A stretch of 64,000 nucleotides of DNA from Micropterix aruncella. Taxonomy: Eukaryota; Arthropoda; Insecta; Lepidoptera; Micropterigidae. Below the pieces are notes generated by a model. The model did not search any database. It saw only the letters and a program-made list of their open reading frames with translations, and had not been told where the DNA came from. A program made the translations under genes and the position numbers. The stretch spans positions 20,247,101 through 20,311,100 of the forward strand of contig OX155965.1 in NCBI GenBank assembly GCA_944548615.1, written 5' to 3'. Shown one piece after another: positions 34,025 through 44,684 of the stretch. Within the stretch, counting starts at the first letter, position 1. Each line of letters opens with the position of its first letter.

Positions 34025-34675
34025 AAAACCGGTTTTGTCACCCCAAGATTTTACCGGCAAGTAGACAGAGACTTATATCGTCTGAATAATAATTTAATAA
34101 ATAAAATCTCGGACGAACACGGTTGGCGGCTTGGTTCGTTTCTCGGCTAAGGACGGAATTCGTTTCTCGAATTTAAATATTTTTAGTGTAGCATGTACAT
34201 GAGTTATTCGAAATACAATTTCATATGTTATTTCCCTCCAACAAAGTATTTGTGTACTAAATTTCAAGTCTCTATGTCCAATGTTATATGTCATTCTATG
34301 TCATTCTATCTCTATATCCAATGTCAAATGTCATTTATGTCAAATTCTCTGTATGATGGACCGATTTTAACCACGATTTTCAGCTCTTGCCATGACCAGA
34401 TGGAACCTGCATGCCAAATTTTATCTCAACAGGATAAGCGCTTGGGCGCTATCGTGGAGGAATACACACACAATTACACACACACACATACACACACACA
34501 CACACACAGACACTCAGAGAGACTTCAATATGGAAATAGTCTTAATCTTCTCGGGGAGGGGGGGGGGGGGGAGGGGGTAAGGAGGTTGAAATTGATATTT
34601 TCGTCTTCATATGAAAAACGGTAAGCGCGTTCACAATACTTTCCCTAACCGTTGGTTGGCCGGGAAAGTAATATG
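34025..34675 (+). repeat. Family H repeat, most complete copy
   Basis: It runs from TGTCACCCCAAGATTTTACC to CACAATACTTTCCC...GGGAAAGTAA, about 650 bp. The left ACTTTCC.GGCAA-like start and the right GGCCGGGAAAGT end look like short inverted repeats. Inside are the GAATTTCAAGTCTCTA block, GCGCTTGGGCGCTATCGTGG, a (CA)n tract at 34465-34508 and a G tract at 34556-34576. There is no coding capacity. It looks like a non-autonomous DNA element, but I cannot fix a target-site duplication. Confidence 0.65.
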
Positions 34676-35594
34676 CACGTATGTGGGCTTCAAATATCCC
34701 TTACTGATAATATGACAATAAATAAAGTTTTAAGTTTTCATTAAACCCTACCCATATTGGGCTCAATGCCTTTCCACTTGTACTAAAAACGGAAATTATT
34801 TCGTGCGATGGAGACAGTGGCAATACGTTAAAGCGGAATGTGAAATGAAGGGTTGTCGCTTATCCGCGTTTACATTAGCCACCGAAAATAAAACCGCTGA
34901 ATTTAAAGGGCTCCCTAGAATGTCAACATTGCTTGTCAAGCACGTGAATTTTTCGCCGTCTAGAAGTAAGCTTGATGGCTTTACAATCAAACTACGTGCT
35001 TTCGACAACGAAAATTTATATTTATGCTATACTTGTCAAGCCTGGCTTGACCGTCTAGAGAAATGCTTGACAAGCAACTCACATCCAGTGGTCTCGAACC
35101 TACCGATTTTTCGGTATTTCTACTGATATGGTGTCTGTCCTATCGAAATACCGAAATGTAACGATTTTTCCACGATTTCTGAGAATACGAGAAATTTTAA
35201 GATTAAATTAAAGACATTTTTAGATTAAAAATACTTAGGTTTAAATTTCAACTCTTCTAGCCTGTCTATTTGAAAATTCTTTTATAATGTCGTGTCGTCT
35301 CATCCCCATAACCTGTAGGGGTCTTTGCGCTGATAGGCTCTTTCAAGAAAGGTCTTAAAAGCTTCCTCCTTCCTATCCTATTCGCGAAGTTGCTTTACCT
35401 GCAATCAGGTAGCACTAGTAGTGTTTACATTGTTAACCGAATGTTTGTTACCGCACAACTTTGCTTTGCACAGATCGGTTCATAAACCGATCTGGAAAAT
35501 TATTTTTTTATACGAAAGAATATACTTACATATTGGTCCCATTTTTATCAAAATCCGGTTCTGATGATGGGATCCATGAGGAATTGAGGGAACT
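34676..35594. other. Unassigned DNA; one unrecognised 107-codon frame
   Basis: The frame at 34803-35126 plus has no motif I recognise. Its DNA contains CTTGTCAAGC three times in varied contexts. It may be an old host or transposon exon. Confidence 0.3.
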
Positions 35595-36908
35595 CCTCAA
35601 ATTTTATCATATGAGATTGAAAATGTACATGTTGGTTCAATACCGATGACAAGGAATTTATTTTTATGGTAAGCATGACCTGACTCTACATACTGGATTG
35701 GCTTCCGACGAGGGAACTCCTCAACGGTCCACAGCACAGACCCCAAATTTTGTATACTCATTCAGTTATGATAGCCAGTTCTATGTTTTAACATGACATG
35801 GCTGCCGCACCCAGGGTTGGCTCCCGACGAGGGAACTCCTCAACAGTCAACAGCAAAGACATTTTTTTGTATATGTATTCAATTACGATAGCCCGTTCTA
35901 AGTTTGACCAAGGACTGCGGCACCCAGGGTTGGCTTCCAACGAGGGAACTCCTCAACGGTAAACAGCACATACATAAAATTTTGTATACGCATTCAATTG
36001 TGATAGCCCGTTCAAAGTATCACCATGACATGGCTGCTGCACTTATATAAACAATTGGAGTCGGTTACAATTGGAGTCGGACTAAACCTAAAACCTAAAT
36101 AATATTATTCTATAAAAATTTCTTATGTTAGTTATTATTTATATCTACCATTTATTTTAAATATCTAAAAAAATGTATGATTCTTACATCTAATTACTCT
36201 AATATAAATGCAAATAAATATCTACTGAACTATCGCCGCTATAAAAAGATTTTAAATTACGTCTTATTAACGTGACTCCCTGATGTTAGGTTGGCACTGC
36301 AAAATTTTGCATTTTGGTAAATATTTAAAAGCATGAATAAATATTTAGTTATAGATTGTAAATAAATATTTGGGGTTTTGAAAGTGAGCATAAGGCCTAT
36401 GCTTTCTGTTTTCTGTTCTATCTGGACATGTTTTCTGTTCTAGCTGTGCATCGAAATAAGTTAATAGTTAAAACCCATTTTTAAAACCAAGCTTTTATTA
36501 AAATACTATCATAAGTAAATGTTATACAGAATTTTGTGTTTTTGTTGTTGATAGTTGAGGAATCCCCTGGTTAGAGCCAACCCTTGGCGCAGCAGCCCTG
36601 TCGCGGTGAAACTTAAAACGGGTTATCATAACTGAATGCGTATACAAAATTTCAATTCTGTGCTGACCATTGAGGAGTCCCCTCGTCGGAAGCCAACCCA
36701 TGGCGCCGCAGACATGTCACGTTGAAAATTAGAACGGGTTATCATAATTGAATGCGTATCCACAATTTCATAACTGTGCTGTTGACCGTTGAGGAGTCCT
36801 CTCGTCGGGAGCCAATCCTGGGCGCAGAATCAGGACATGCTAACCATAAAAATGCAATGTCATCAGAAATTAACTAACATGTAAAATTTCAACTTGATAG
36901 GATAAGAG
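35595..36908. repeat. Inverted pair of satellite-bearing arms
   Basis: The left arm (35595-36060) holds about three monomers with GAGGGAACTCCTCAACGGT and GTATACGCATTCAATT; the right arm (36535-36908) holds the same monomers inverted. The outer edges also pair: TTTTTATGGTAAGCATGACC near 35665 mirrors GCATGTCC/TTAACCATAAAAA near 36840. The centre is AT-rich. The monomer is the one in the 118-bp array at 45895-46672. Confidence 0.75.
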
Positions 36909-37095
36909 GAATTGGTTTTAATTCTGCTTGCAAGATTTGGCCGATACTGACAAACATTGCAAAGTAAATAATAGCTTTGAAAAAAGAGTCCATTCGTTTG
37001 TCGCTCAAAAGCGGGATAATTTGATTAGTACACAAATATGTAAAACAGAAACGGTGGTCGACCTCGGTAAGGTAAACCGAAAGGCCGTATAATCC
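36909..37095. other. Spacer without recognised genes
   Basis: The frame 36889-37110 on the minus strand overlaps the palindromic repeat and shows no motif. Confidence 0.4.
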
Positions 37096-37308
37096 TCGAG
37101 TCCGGTTCACTCAGTCTAAAGATCAGTCGCTCTAAAATGGCATTTTAGAGCGACTGCCCCGAAAAACACGATAATATCGTGTGAGGTGCAGAACGTATAA
37201 ATTAGAGCGACTGATCTTTAGACTGAGTGACCCGCCATCGAAAAACATGAAATCGGCTCAGTCGCTCTAAAATGCGAATCGGGTCAGTCGCTCTAAATTA
37301 TCACAACT
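37096..37308. repeat. Palindromic dispersed element built on CAGTCGCTCTAAAATG
   Basis: GGTTCACTCAGTCTAAAGAT and CAGTCGCTCTAAAATG are followed directly by CATTTTAGAGCGACTG, then ATTAGAGCGACTGATCTTTA and GACTGAGTGACCCG as the inverted counterpart. Two further CAGTCGCTCTAAA copies lie at 37258 and 37282. A related structure is at 63120-63340. Confidence 0.75.
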
Positions 37309-37767
37309 GTGAAATACCTCCTGCTACTTTTCGCGTTCTTCTTCTTCTTTATAAATAGCAGTTGTCAACGCGTGTAGTGTTACCAGGCTATCAAAATTTT
37401 TCCCTGGATGGTCGATGTCAGACTATTTTCGAAATTATCTAGGCGAATAAATAACAGATCTGTAATGAGCGGTGACGTATGGGCGTGAATACGCGTATTT
37501 GGTGCACATAACGCTGTGTTGGTGCATAATATCGTTCCGCCTAGCTCTGATGCGAGTTTGTTTATTTTTTAGACAGTTTTGCATGTTTTTTCGTTTTATT
37601 TCGTTAAATGCTGTATAGTAGATATACTAAATATGAATTATTGCAGTATAGGAACCTTTCTCAAAAATCTGAAAAATAAAGAAATACATACTGCGACTTA
37701 ATAATTGTAAAGATAAATGTAAAATTTCGGAAGAAAAAAAAAATAAATGTAAAAGAAAAATACCTAT
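37309..37767. other. AT-rich DNA with a MITE terminus
   Basis: TTGCAGTATAGGAACCTTTC at about 37642 matches the terminal inverted repeat of the MITEs at 46723-47122 and 61330-61660. Otherwise nothing is recognised. Confidence 0.5.
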
Positions 37768-38286
37768 AGGTGATTATGCCGGCTAGGACTCTGCCTGCGG
37801 GTCAGTTTCGCTCTTCGGGCGCTCCTGGACGGTTTGCGAACTATAGGGACAAGTGCATTCCGACTGATAAGCGGAATGCACTTGTCCCTATAGAACAGGG
37901 GTGGTTGTTAACCTTACGGCAACCGCTCTTAAAAAACGACCAATTCGGCCACCCTATCCCGGGCGGTCGACATGGTCCGCAATAGATTCGGTAGATACCG
38001 AATCACCGCTATGTAAGGGAGAGGACCGCGCAAGCGACCTCGAACCCTTAACTAGTTGGGAGGCCGGAGAAATGTGGCCGAAAGTGGTAGTAAGGGCGCG
38101 AGGCCGCTCGTTGGTTGCAAACCCAGTGTCTCGCGGTAAGGCGTTGGCTTCTTACGGGTGAGTGGTGTAACTAGACAGTGAACGGTTTCGTCCCAAAGTC
38201 TCCTACGCTCATCTTAAGGGAGACAGAACGATCAATATCGTTAAAACTTCCTGGAGTCTGGGTTCGCCCGTTATAGTTGACACCTC
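37768..38286 (-). mobile_element. Family R repeat, copy G, truncated and rearranged
   Basis: On the minus strand it starts GGAGGTGTCAACTATAACGG and follows the consensus to about 37768. AAATACCTAT (about 37759) and AAATACCCAT (about 38287) could be the target duplication. Its middle is replaced by a 53-bp palindrome (37841-37893): 22-bp perfect arms starting CTATAGGGACAAGTGC and a 9-nt loop. In the other copies the same place holds only a short CGACTGTTAGTCG hairpin. Confidence 0.75.
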
Positions 38287-38439
38287 CAAATACCCATTTA
38301 CATGCAATTTATTCATCAGTTGAGTAGTTGTACTTGCATAACTAGCATCTTAGCCTGTGCATGTGACTTGATGATTTGTTATTGCATCATAGCTCACAAT
38401 GTCTTTTAGCGCCCGGCTGACTTGCCTGTGAGAAGTTTA
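38287..38439. other. Spacer
   Basis: No feature seen. Confidence 0.4.
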
Positions 38440-38995
38440 CTATTTAAAAAAAAACAATATAGAAATTGATCTATAAAAGATCAACCGAAAATTAAGACGG
38501 TGCTGGATTTTCATCACTGGACATATAGATTAAGATTTGAAGCTCTAAGTGTTGAATTTGTTAAGCGATTTCATGAGGAATGTATTTAGGCTGATACAAT
38601 ACTTATATTCAGATGCCACGAAGTAACAATACTGAAGTTCAAATTTAAAATATGGACTTAGCCCCCAGGCATGCACTTGCGGCCTGGCCGCAACGGCCAG
38701 ACTACAGCGGCCAGCAAGATACTACCAAATGTATGGAATTGCCGTCGACCGCGCGCACTTGGCCGCGCGGTTGACGGCGAGTCCATACATTTCGTAGTAT
38801 CTCGTTGGCCGCCGCGGCCAGGCCGCAAGTGCGCACCGGGGTTTACTTCCATTATAGAGAATCTATGCTGTTAAAGTTTTGATAAGCGCAATGCTTTAAA
38901 ATCATTCATTAACCCAGCGTAAGCGGTAGTATTAAATCATTTTTTAACAACAAGTGTTAAAACTTTATCACGGTGCAATTATTAGCTTGAAGATG
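38440..38995 (+). repeat. Dispersed repeat, copy 1, carrying an inserted MITE
   Basis: It shares ordered blocks with 41580-41965: TTTGAAGCTC, AGGCTGATACAATACTTATA, TTCAGATGCCACGAA, AATATGGACTTAG, TTTTGATAAGCG, and TTA.CCCAGCGTA. In copy 2 the segment after ATGGACTTAG lacks the GC-rich palindrome found here at 38661-38842. Confidence 0.75.
38661..38842. mobile_element. Palindromic GC-rich MITE with TTA target duplication
   Basis: The 182-bp segment is one long imperfect hairpin. GCACTTGCGGCC at the left mirrors GGCCGCAAGTGC at the right, GATACTAC mirrors GTAGTATC, and TGTATGGA mirrors TCCATACA. The centre is CCGCGCGCACTTGGCCGCGC. TTA flanks both ends (38658-38660 and 38843-38845). A 3-bp TTA duplication is typical of PIF/Harbinger MITEs, but no transposase is present to confirm the class. 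Confidence 0.7.
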
Positions 38996-39689
38996 CTACG
39001 GCTAAAAATATATTTATAAATGAACTAAATTGTACACTGTCACCATATACTGAAGATTGTATGCAATCGTTGCCGTGTTATTGATTCATCCGATTCAATA
39101 ACATTTATTTGTCGAATAAAACATTTCTTACAATTATAATTTTATTTTAGCTAGCATGTGTTTAAAATACATTTTCATTTCATCAGGAGCCGGACGTGGT
39201 GGTATTGACTCCTTTATTTAATAAATGTTCCATCCGCTGTTATACTATCCCTGACTGAACATTCTTTATGCTGTCATAATGTTCTCGTGTAACGACTTCT
39301 GTAATTTTGCAAAAATTTATAGTACAGTTACAAACAATTAAATTTTGTTATAAAAAAATAAACAATTTTATAATAGTTTTTTTTTATTATTTTAAAAGCC
39401 AAAGAAAAAAACAAGTAAAATCAAGGTTCCTAAATCATGTAACCAAATAAATTAATTATTTTCAATAAAATAAATGTTACAAAATAAAACCATAATAAAT
39501 GTAAATTAAAATATCAAACGTAAAATAAAAAATAATACCCAAATAGTCGTCTAAAACATAAATATCAAATTATAAATGTATGCCGCATTGTCAATTACGT
39601 TTATGTATACCTATGCTCTCCTTAAATTTAGTCTCTTCTGGAATTGATTAATGTACATACATAGACATTAAGCTGTATGTGATAGAATT
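38996..39689. other. AT-rich DNA without recognised genes
   Basis: No motif or repeat match. Confidence 0.5.
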
Positions 39690-40275
39690 TTAGGCATATC
39701 TAGTACAGACGCAAGGCAGGTCGAACGTACAAGAATGAACCACGCGTTGTGGAATGTAAAATTATAGGTTCTTCGTAAAATACGGGTTATCTACGTTTTT
39801 GTGGATAATTTTGTGGAATAGTACCATATCTGCAGCACGGTTCTCCAATAAAGCAATATTAAAGTGATTCAGTCTGATCTTGTACATTTTCAGTCCTAAG
39901 CATTGACAGTAGTGTTGTCTAGTAGTTGACTCCTTGTGTACGTCGTATTGCGAGAGCACTCACGACCTTGGCGTTCAACTCGATCACCGATTGAATTTCG
40001 ACATGCTTGTATGAGGTACTGTCAGTAAAGCTACAACTTGGTGAAGTTTGTTGACGTATGACGATATTCATCTAAAGAGATCACCGAAGATCTCTTTAAT
40101 TTATCCAGAAGGATGGTTGGGTTGACAAGGTCGAATACTTTTGCAAAATCTGTGCATATTGCATCCACATGTTTCGGGTTATACATAGACTTTGATGATG
40201 AAGTTAGTGTATTCCCGGTATTCCCCCAAATTTGATACCACAGTTGGGATATGCATAGGTTTCGTGGAGCCAATA
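39690..40275 (-). pseudogene. LINE reverse transcriptase remnant with an inverted middle piece
   Basis: The minus strand at 40273-40031 reads HVDAICTDFAKVFDLVNPTI, the first catalytic block of non-LTR reverse transcriptase. The minus strand at 39959-39762 reads LENRAADMVLFHKIIHKNVD, a C-terminal block. Between them, about 39963-40010, the coding sense is on the plus strand: DLGVQLDHRLNFDM, the thumb block. Most of the palm, including FADD, is missing. The middle piece has therefore been inverted. Confidence 0.65.
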
Positions 40276-41579
40276 TTTTGCTAAGTGAATGACAAATGAC
40301 CCCGTTTTGGAGGGATATCCGAAACCTTTAGATGATCATGTCTGTAAAAGAAAAAACTACATTAGTTATTGAAAGAAACTGTATTAAAAAAAAGAAAAAT
40401 CATTATATTTAGATTAAATGCATGGTTTCCATCACACGTAAATTCGGGCGACTAACAGCCCATTTCCACTTGTCGGGTGTCTGATCCGTTTTTTAATCGG
40501 ATATCACCGCCTCTGTTCCCACTCGTTGGATGTCGGATTCGATTTAAAGGCAACTGCGCGATGGATGTCTACGAAGCTTTTGTTGTGATATACTATTAAG
40601 ATGAAAACAAGTTATTTCAGGTTATGTTCGCAGATTGACAGCAAATGTCACCGTTTCCTACTCTAGGGTTATACGATACGATACGATACGATAGTGTCAG
40701 TAGTACCATGGAATAACTACTAGATTACTACTAGATTCGGTCATTGTAACATGATCAGTGCATTGTAATACTAAATGTGATAGTTAGGCAGAAATCACCC
40801 TCTTTGGGTGGAGCCATCAAATAAAAAAATGTGATAGAATAAAGCCAAATTAGAATGTGATAGAATAAAGCCAAAATAAAAACAAATTTACATAATAAAA
40901 ACAAAAACATACTTTTTGTCATTGCTTAAAAAATGTAACTGAAACTTCCGCCAGGTGTTTATTTAAAAAAAAAATAAGTTAACATGCTGTGGGTTTAACG
41001 CATCTTTGAATGCCTACATCTCGCTTATTATTTGAGGCCGAATAAAGATTCGGAATCAGTCACGGGGTACCTTACTATCTAAATATTAAGTAAATATAAA
41101 GTCGAAGACTATCGCGGTTGTTTGAAATTATAAATAAGATGGAAACCATATCCTATTTATAATAAGTAATTAGTTGTATAAATGTCCAAATTTTAAACGT
41201 CAAAAATTAACATAAATGTAGGTATCGTGATTAGTGTCAAATGAAAGGCCTGTTTGGGGACCTACATTTCAAAAATATATATGTATCTATATGGATAACT
41301 TACATAAACCACAAATGTTTCATTAGGAAAAGAATAAAAAATAATTACAAATACAGAAGTTCACTTTTTATAACGGAATAAATGCAAAACCATGATCATT
41401 TCCTGGTCTCCACGACATGTACAAACCCCATATAACATCAACGGGCACAAGCTTTAACAAGTAGACACTGTTGATTTTACAAAAACGTTATGTTTTGTAT
41501 CCTTGAAAATAAGTGTTGAAAGAAAAATGTTGTACTGACACAAAAACTTATATGCAGGAAGTTTATCCGTTCAAAAAAA
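40276..41579. other. AT-rich DNA without recognised genes
   Basis: Includes a four-copy ATACG tract (40671-40692) and a 27-bp direct duplication GTGATAGAATAAAGCCAAA at 40831 and 40858. No coding motif. Confidence 0.5.
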
Positions 41580-41965
41580 AACCGAGATGGGAATCGATTT
41601 ACAAAAGTTTAACCGAAAATGAAGACAGTGCAGGGTTTTAATCACTGCACATATAGATTTAGATTTGAAGCTCCAATGAAAATTTTTAATTAGTTAGGCA
41701 ATTTCATAAAGAATGTATTTAGGCTGATACAATACTTATATTCAGATGCCACGAAATTACCAAAACAGAAGTCGAAATGTTGAAAATGTAGAATATGGAC
41801 TTAGGTAGGTACCCAATTAAAGAAAAACAATACTGTTACATTTTTGATAAGCGTAATGCCAATTGATCTAAAATCTTTAATTATTAGCCCAGCGTATGGC
41901 CGCCGGACTAAATATTTTTATAATAACGAGTGGTTATTTAAAACTTTTCAGATGCGGGGGGGGGG
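41580..41965 (+). repeat. Dispersed repeat, copy 2
   Basis: Aligns with 38440-38995 without the 182-bp MITE. It ends at a G tract (41957-41970). Confidence 0.7.
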
Positions 41966-42005
41966 GGGGGTAGTTTAGGGGGCGAACATGATACACACGT
42001 GACAC

Positions 42006-42038
42006 GGCCCGGTGGCATAGTGGTTAGGTCGCCTGATC
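42006..42038 (+). repeat. tRNA-derived SINE head, left piece
   Basis: GGCCCGGTGGCATAGTGGTT contains a good A box (TGGCATAGTGG). The piece is cut at GCCTGATC (42031-42038) by a hAT element and resumes at 43264. GGCCCGG here pairs over 7 bp, with two G-T pairs, with CTGGGTC at 43304-43310. Confidence 0.75.
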
Positions 42039-43263
42039 CAGGCGCGGATCCACGGGGGGGAAATTAGGGAAATTTCCCCCCCCAAAATCGACGTAGAAGA
42101 AAAAGACAGTGTGTCCGCGTCGCTTCTTGCTTCGAAATCGCTGTTAGGTTAAGCCAGTGGAAGAACAAGGATACAGCAGGAAAGGCATCGGTTTTAATTT
42201 CCGCTTTAAGTAACTTTGAATTCCTTATAGGACTCTTCTGCCTGGGTGATATATTATCACTTACCCAACCACTCAGCGTCATCTTACAAAAAGAAACCAT
42301 TGATCTAGCAAAAGCATCGGAAATAGTAAAATCACTAATTGCAACACTAGAGCAGCGACGGCGTGAAGTAGATGAACATTTCAATGAAATATTTGAAAAC
42401 GCAAAGCAAATGGCAGAAAAGTTAGACATTGACGTTAAAAGACCGAGGACGTGCGCGAGACAAACGAGACGGGAAAATTATGCACTAGAAGATTGTCAGG
42501 ACTACTACAGGGTATCTACGTTCATACCGTTAATTGAAACAGTGACCGAGGATTTAAAAGTGCGTTTTTCCAAAGAGGTACTAGATTCCTTTAATTTGAC
42601 ATTACTGATTCCGGATAAAGTTATACTACAAACTTTTAATCAAACTAAAGAACTGATCAAATCTCTTATCTCAAGATTTGGAAACTTGCTCGAAGGTAAC
42701 AAAGAGATACAAGTTTTAAAACTGAAAGCAGAAGTTCAACACTGGCAGCAACTATGGTCTACAAAAAAAACATCCGGTGACGGTCTACCACTACCAGCTT
42801 CATCATTTGATGCACTTAAATCCTGCGATGAAGACGTATACCCAATAATACACAAACTACTTCAGATTTTCTGCACACTACCTGTAACGAATGCTAGTGC
42901 TGAACGATCGTTCTCATCTTTACGTTGCATCAAAACTTGGCTTAGAACTACCATACTAGAAAAAAGATTATGTGGCTTGGCGTTACTCCACATCCACTAT
43001 GACATTGATATAAAACCAGAAGAAGTAGTGGAACGCTTTTCAAAAATAGGGCAACACAGAATTTTGATATAAAATTGTGTGGTCACATTTTTATTTAGAT
43101 TTATATAATTTTGAAATTTTGACATTAGGCGAAACTCTCTTTATGTCTTTATTCTGTCTTAGTATGTCTTTATCTCTTTATTTCTTTTTATGTAATAAAT
43201 GAGTATTTTACACACCAAAGTCTAATAATTCCCCCCCCAAAATGGCTCTCTGGATCCGCCACT
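42039..43263 (+). mobile_element. hAT transposon, internally deleted, inserted in a SINE
   Basis: The ends are CAGGCGCGGATCCA and, on the other strand, AGTGGCGGATCCA (CAGTGGCGGATCCA if one more base is counted). GCCTGATC flanks both sides (42031-42038 and 43264-43271), the 8-bp duplication expected of hAT; the exact edge is ambiguous by one base. The transposase has lost its N-terminal half. The length is about 1225 bp. Confidence 0.85.
42140..43072 (+). pseudogene. hAT transposase C-terminal half
   Basis: From about 42150 one frame is open to the TAA at 43070-43072. It begins LSQWKNKDTAGKASVLISAL, and ends with the hAT dimerisation region: LLQIFCTLPVTNASAERSFS, SLRCIKTWLRTTILEKRLCG and LALLHIHYDI. 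The type resembles the ZMYM/52K-repressor-like hAT proteins. The zinc finger and the first catalytic acidic residues are deleted, so it is inactive. The residues before 42150 (an Arg-rich run) are probably read-through of terminal sequence. The frame carries no stops over about 305 codons. Confidence 0.85.
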
Positions 43264-43318
43264 GCCTGATCTTACATTGTAAGGTCCCGGGTTCGATTCC
43301 CGGCTGGGTCACCATTTT
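43264..43318 (+). repeat. tRNA-derived SINE head, right piece
   Basis: After the duplicated GCCTGATC the sequence resumes with CTTACATTGTAAGG and a perfect B box and T arm: CCGGGTTCGATTCCCGG (5-bp stem, 7-nt loop). With the left piece this gives a tRNA-like RNA polymerase III promoter. The anticodon arm is degenerate, so I call a SINE head and not a working tRNA. The SINE body and tail after 43318 are not clear. Confidence 0.75.
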
Positions 43319-43424
43319 CCGTTGGAATAAAATTAAAGGAATTGGATTTTCAGTTCTGTCGATCGAATGCAATAACAAGATTACAAGACTAACAAACATG
43401 TTACACGCACACATGATGTCCTCC

Positions 43425-43802
43425 TCATCGTGATCCGACAACGGCGACCTCTTGGTTGACAGGACTTCTTCGAATATGCGCGCGGAAGTGACTCGTGAAT
43501 CCCAGTTTGTTTTTGAAGGTCCGATTACAACGACTACAGTAGAGTTCACCGCAGTCGTTGTAAGTGTATGTGTAATTAGACTTCAGACGAGTTTTGCGCT
43601 GTTGGCGGTTCGAGTCGAGGTTTTCAAGCCGGGCTTTCTCAAACTCTTTAATTTTTGTGGTCACCGTGGAGCGCCACTCGCTGCGTTTGTGAGCAGCCCT
43701 CTCCCAGCTCCCAGGTAGAATACCACTGGCGGTTAGGTGCCTTTTTAACACAACTTTATAGCGTAGGTGCTGTCCGCCGACTTTCTTGCTCCGCGCATTA
43801 GC
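43425..43802 (-). pseudogene. RTE-type LINE C-terminal end with a C2H2 finger
   Basis: The minus-strand frame reads GGQHLRYKVVLKRHLTASGI, PGSWERAAHKRSEWRSTV, and ends with LYCSRCNRTFKNKLGFTSHF, a C2H2-type finger (C-x2-C...H-x3-H), before the stop near 43425. This is the C-terminal region found in a group of RTE-like LINEs. It is 5'-truncated at about 43802, beside a scrap of the tandem-array monomer. Confidence 0.75.
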
Positions 43803-43895
43803 GGTGGACTCCGGACTAACGACCTACCTATAAGACAGCTGTCTTGCCACATGCGAGCGTACACTTCACTACCCACTCACTACCCCTTTATTTAT
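43798..43895 (+). repeat. Isolated monomer fragment of the 54-60 kb tandem array
   Basis: GCGGTGGACTCCGGACTAAC, then ACAGCTGTCTTGCCACATGC and CTTCACTACCCACTCACT match 57313-57400 almost exactly. Confidence 0.8.
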
Positions 43896-44603
43896 CAGGT
43901 CGAAATTTATATTTACGCCCATTAAATTTCCTAATTTATTTTAAGTTAAATTGTGTATCGCTGTAATTTTTCTGAGAGTTGTATATTTTTCTGTTCTAAA
44001 TAAATAATTTTAAATCATAATATTTCTTTTACTATTTTTTTTAATGTTATACGATACGATTCTGAATTTATATTCCTTAATTTTGTTAATGTAGTTTTCG
44101 ATGTTTCCTCCGTACGGTATATTTGGTCGCTCGCAGTATCATCCCTACCATATCCCTACTACAATGATCGATCGCTGCCGACGCTCTGATGAAGAAGAAG
44201 AAGAAGAAGAATCGCTTCTCGGCTGTCAAAATGCGTCGAGCCGCGATTTTCGTGTTTGCATCTGACGCAAACGAAATTGGATTTTTCGACGTTTTCATTT
44301 GCCGGAAAAGCCAATGTAACCACAACACCCTCCTATCCGCGAAGAAAATTAGCGGGAACCCGGAATTTTCGACTCGGTAAGTACTCCTTTTTGTTATGTA
44401 GCCACGTACACGCGCATAACCTCACTTTTCTTGACTACGCCGTGCAACTATGTTTTTTTCTAGTATTCGTTCCAAACGCCTAATAAGTGTTCCTACCAGC
44501 TTATGCTAGGACAGCAGAAACTTCGCGAATAACGGCCGTCTTTAAAATCGATTATACAAACGACGCTTGCATTTAAAAGCTTTTATCACTGTCAGCCATA
44601 TCA
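43896..44603. other. Unassigned DNA with a (GAA)n tract
   Basis: (GAA)n at 44191-44210. Frames at 44086-44483 overlap on both strands and reflect this tract and a TTTTTT run. No motif. Confidence 0.5.
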
Positions 44604-44655
44604 TTGACTTTTGTCACCGCGACAAAAACTTTTTTGTCGCGGTGACAAAAGTCAA
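44604..44655. repeat. Perfect 52-bp palindrome
   Basis: 25-bp perfectly complementary arms starting TTGACTTTTGTCACCGCGAC, separated by a CT loop at 44629-44630. It lies only 30 bp left of the next inverted-repeat element. Confidence 0.95.
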
Positions 44656-44684
44656 CCGTGCGCGCTATCCATAAGTGCAGATTT

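Noticed and set aside
42064..42429. Minus-strand frame of 121 codons in the hAT element
   Set aside because: It is antisense to the hAT transposase frame, which carries the recognisable domain.
42006..43313. A functional tRNA gene interrupted by a transposon
   Set aside because: A and B boxes and the acceptor-like stem are good, but the anticodon arm does not form a 5-bp stem with a 7-nt loop, so a SINE head is more likely.
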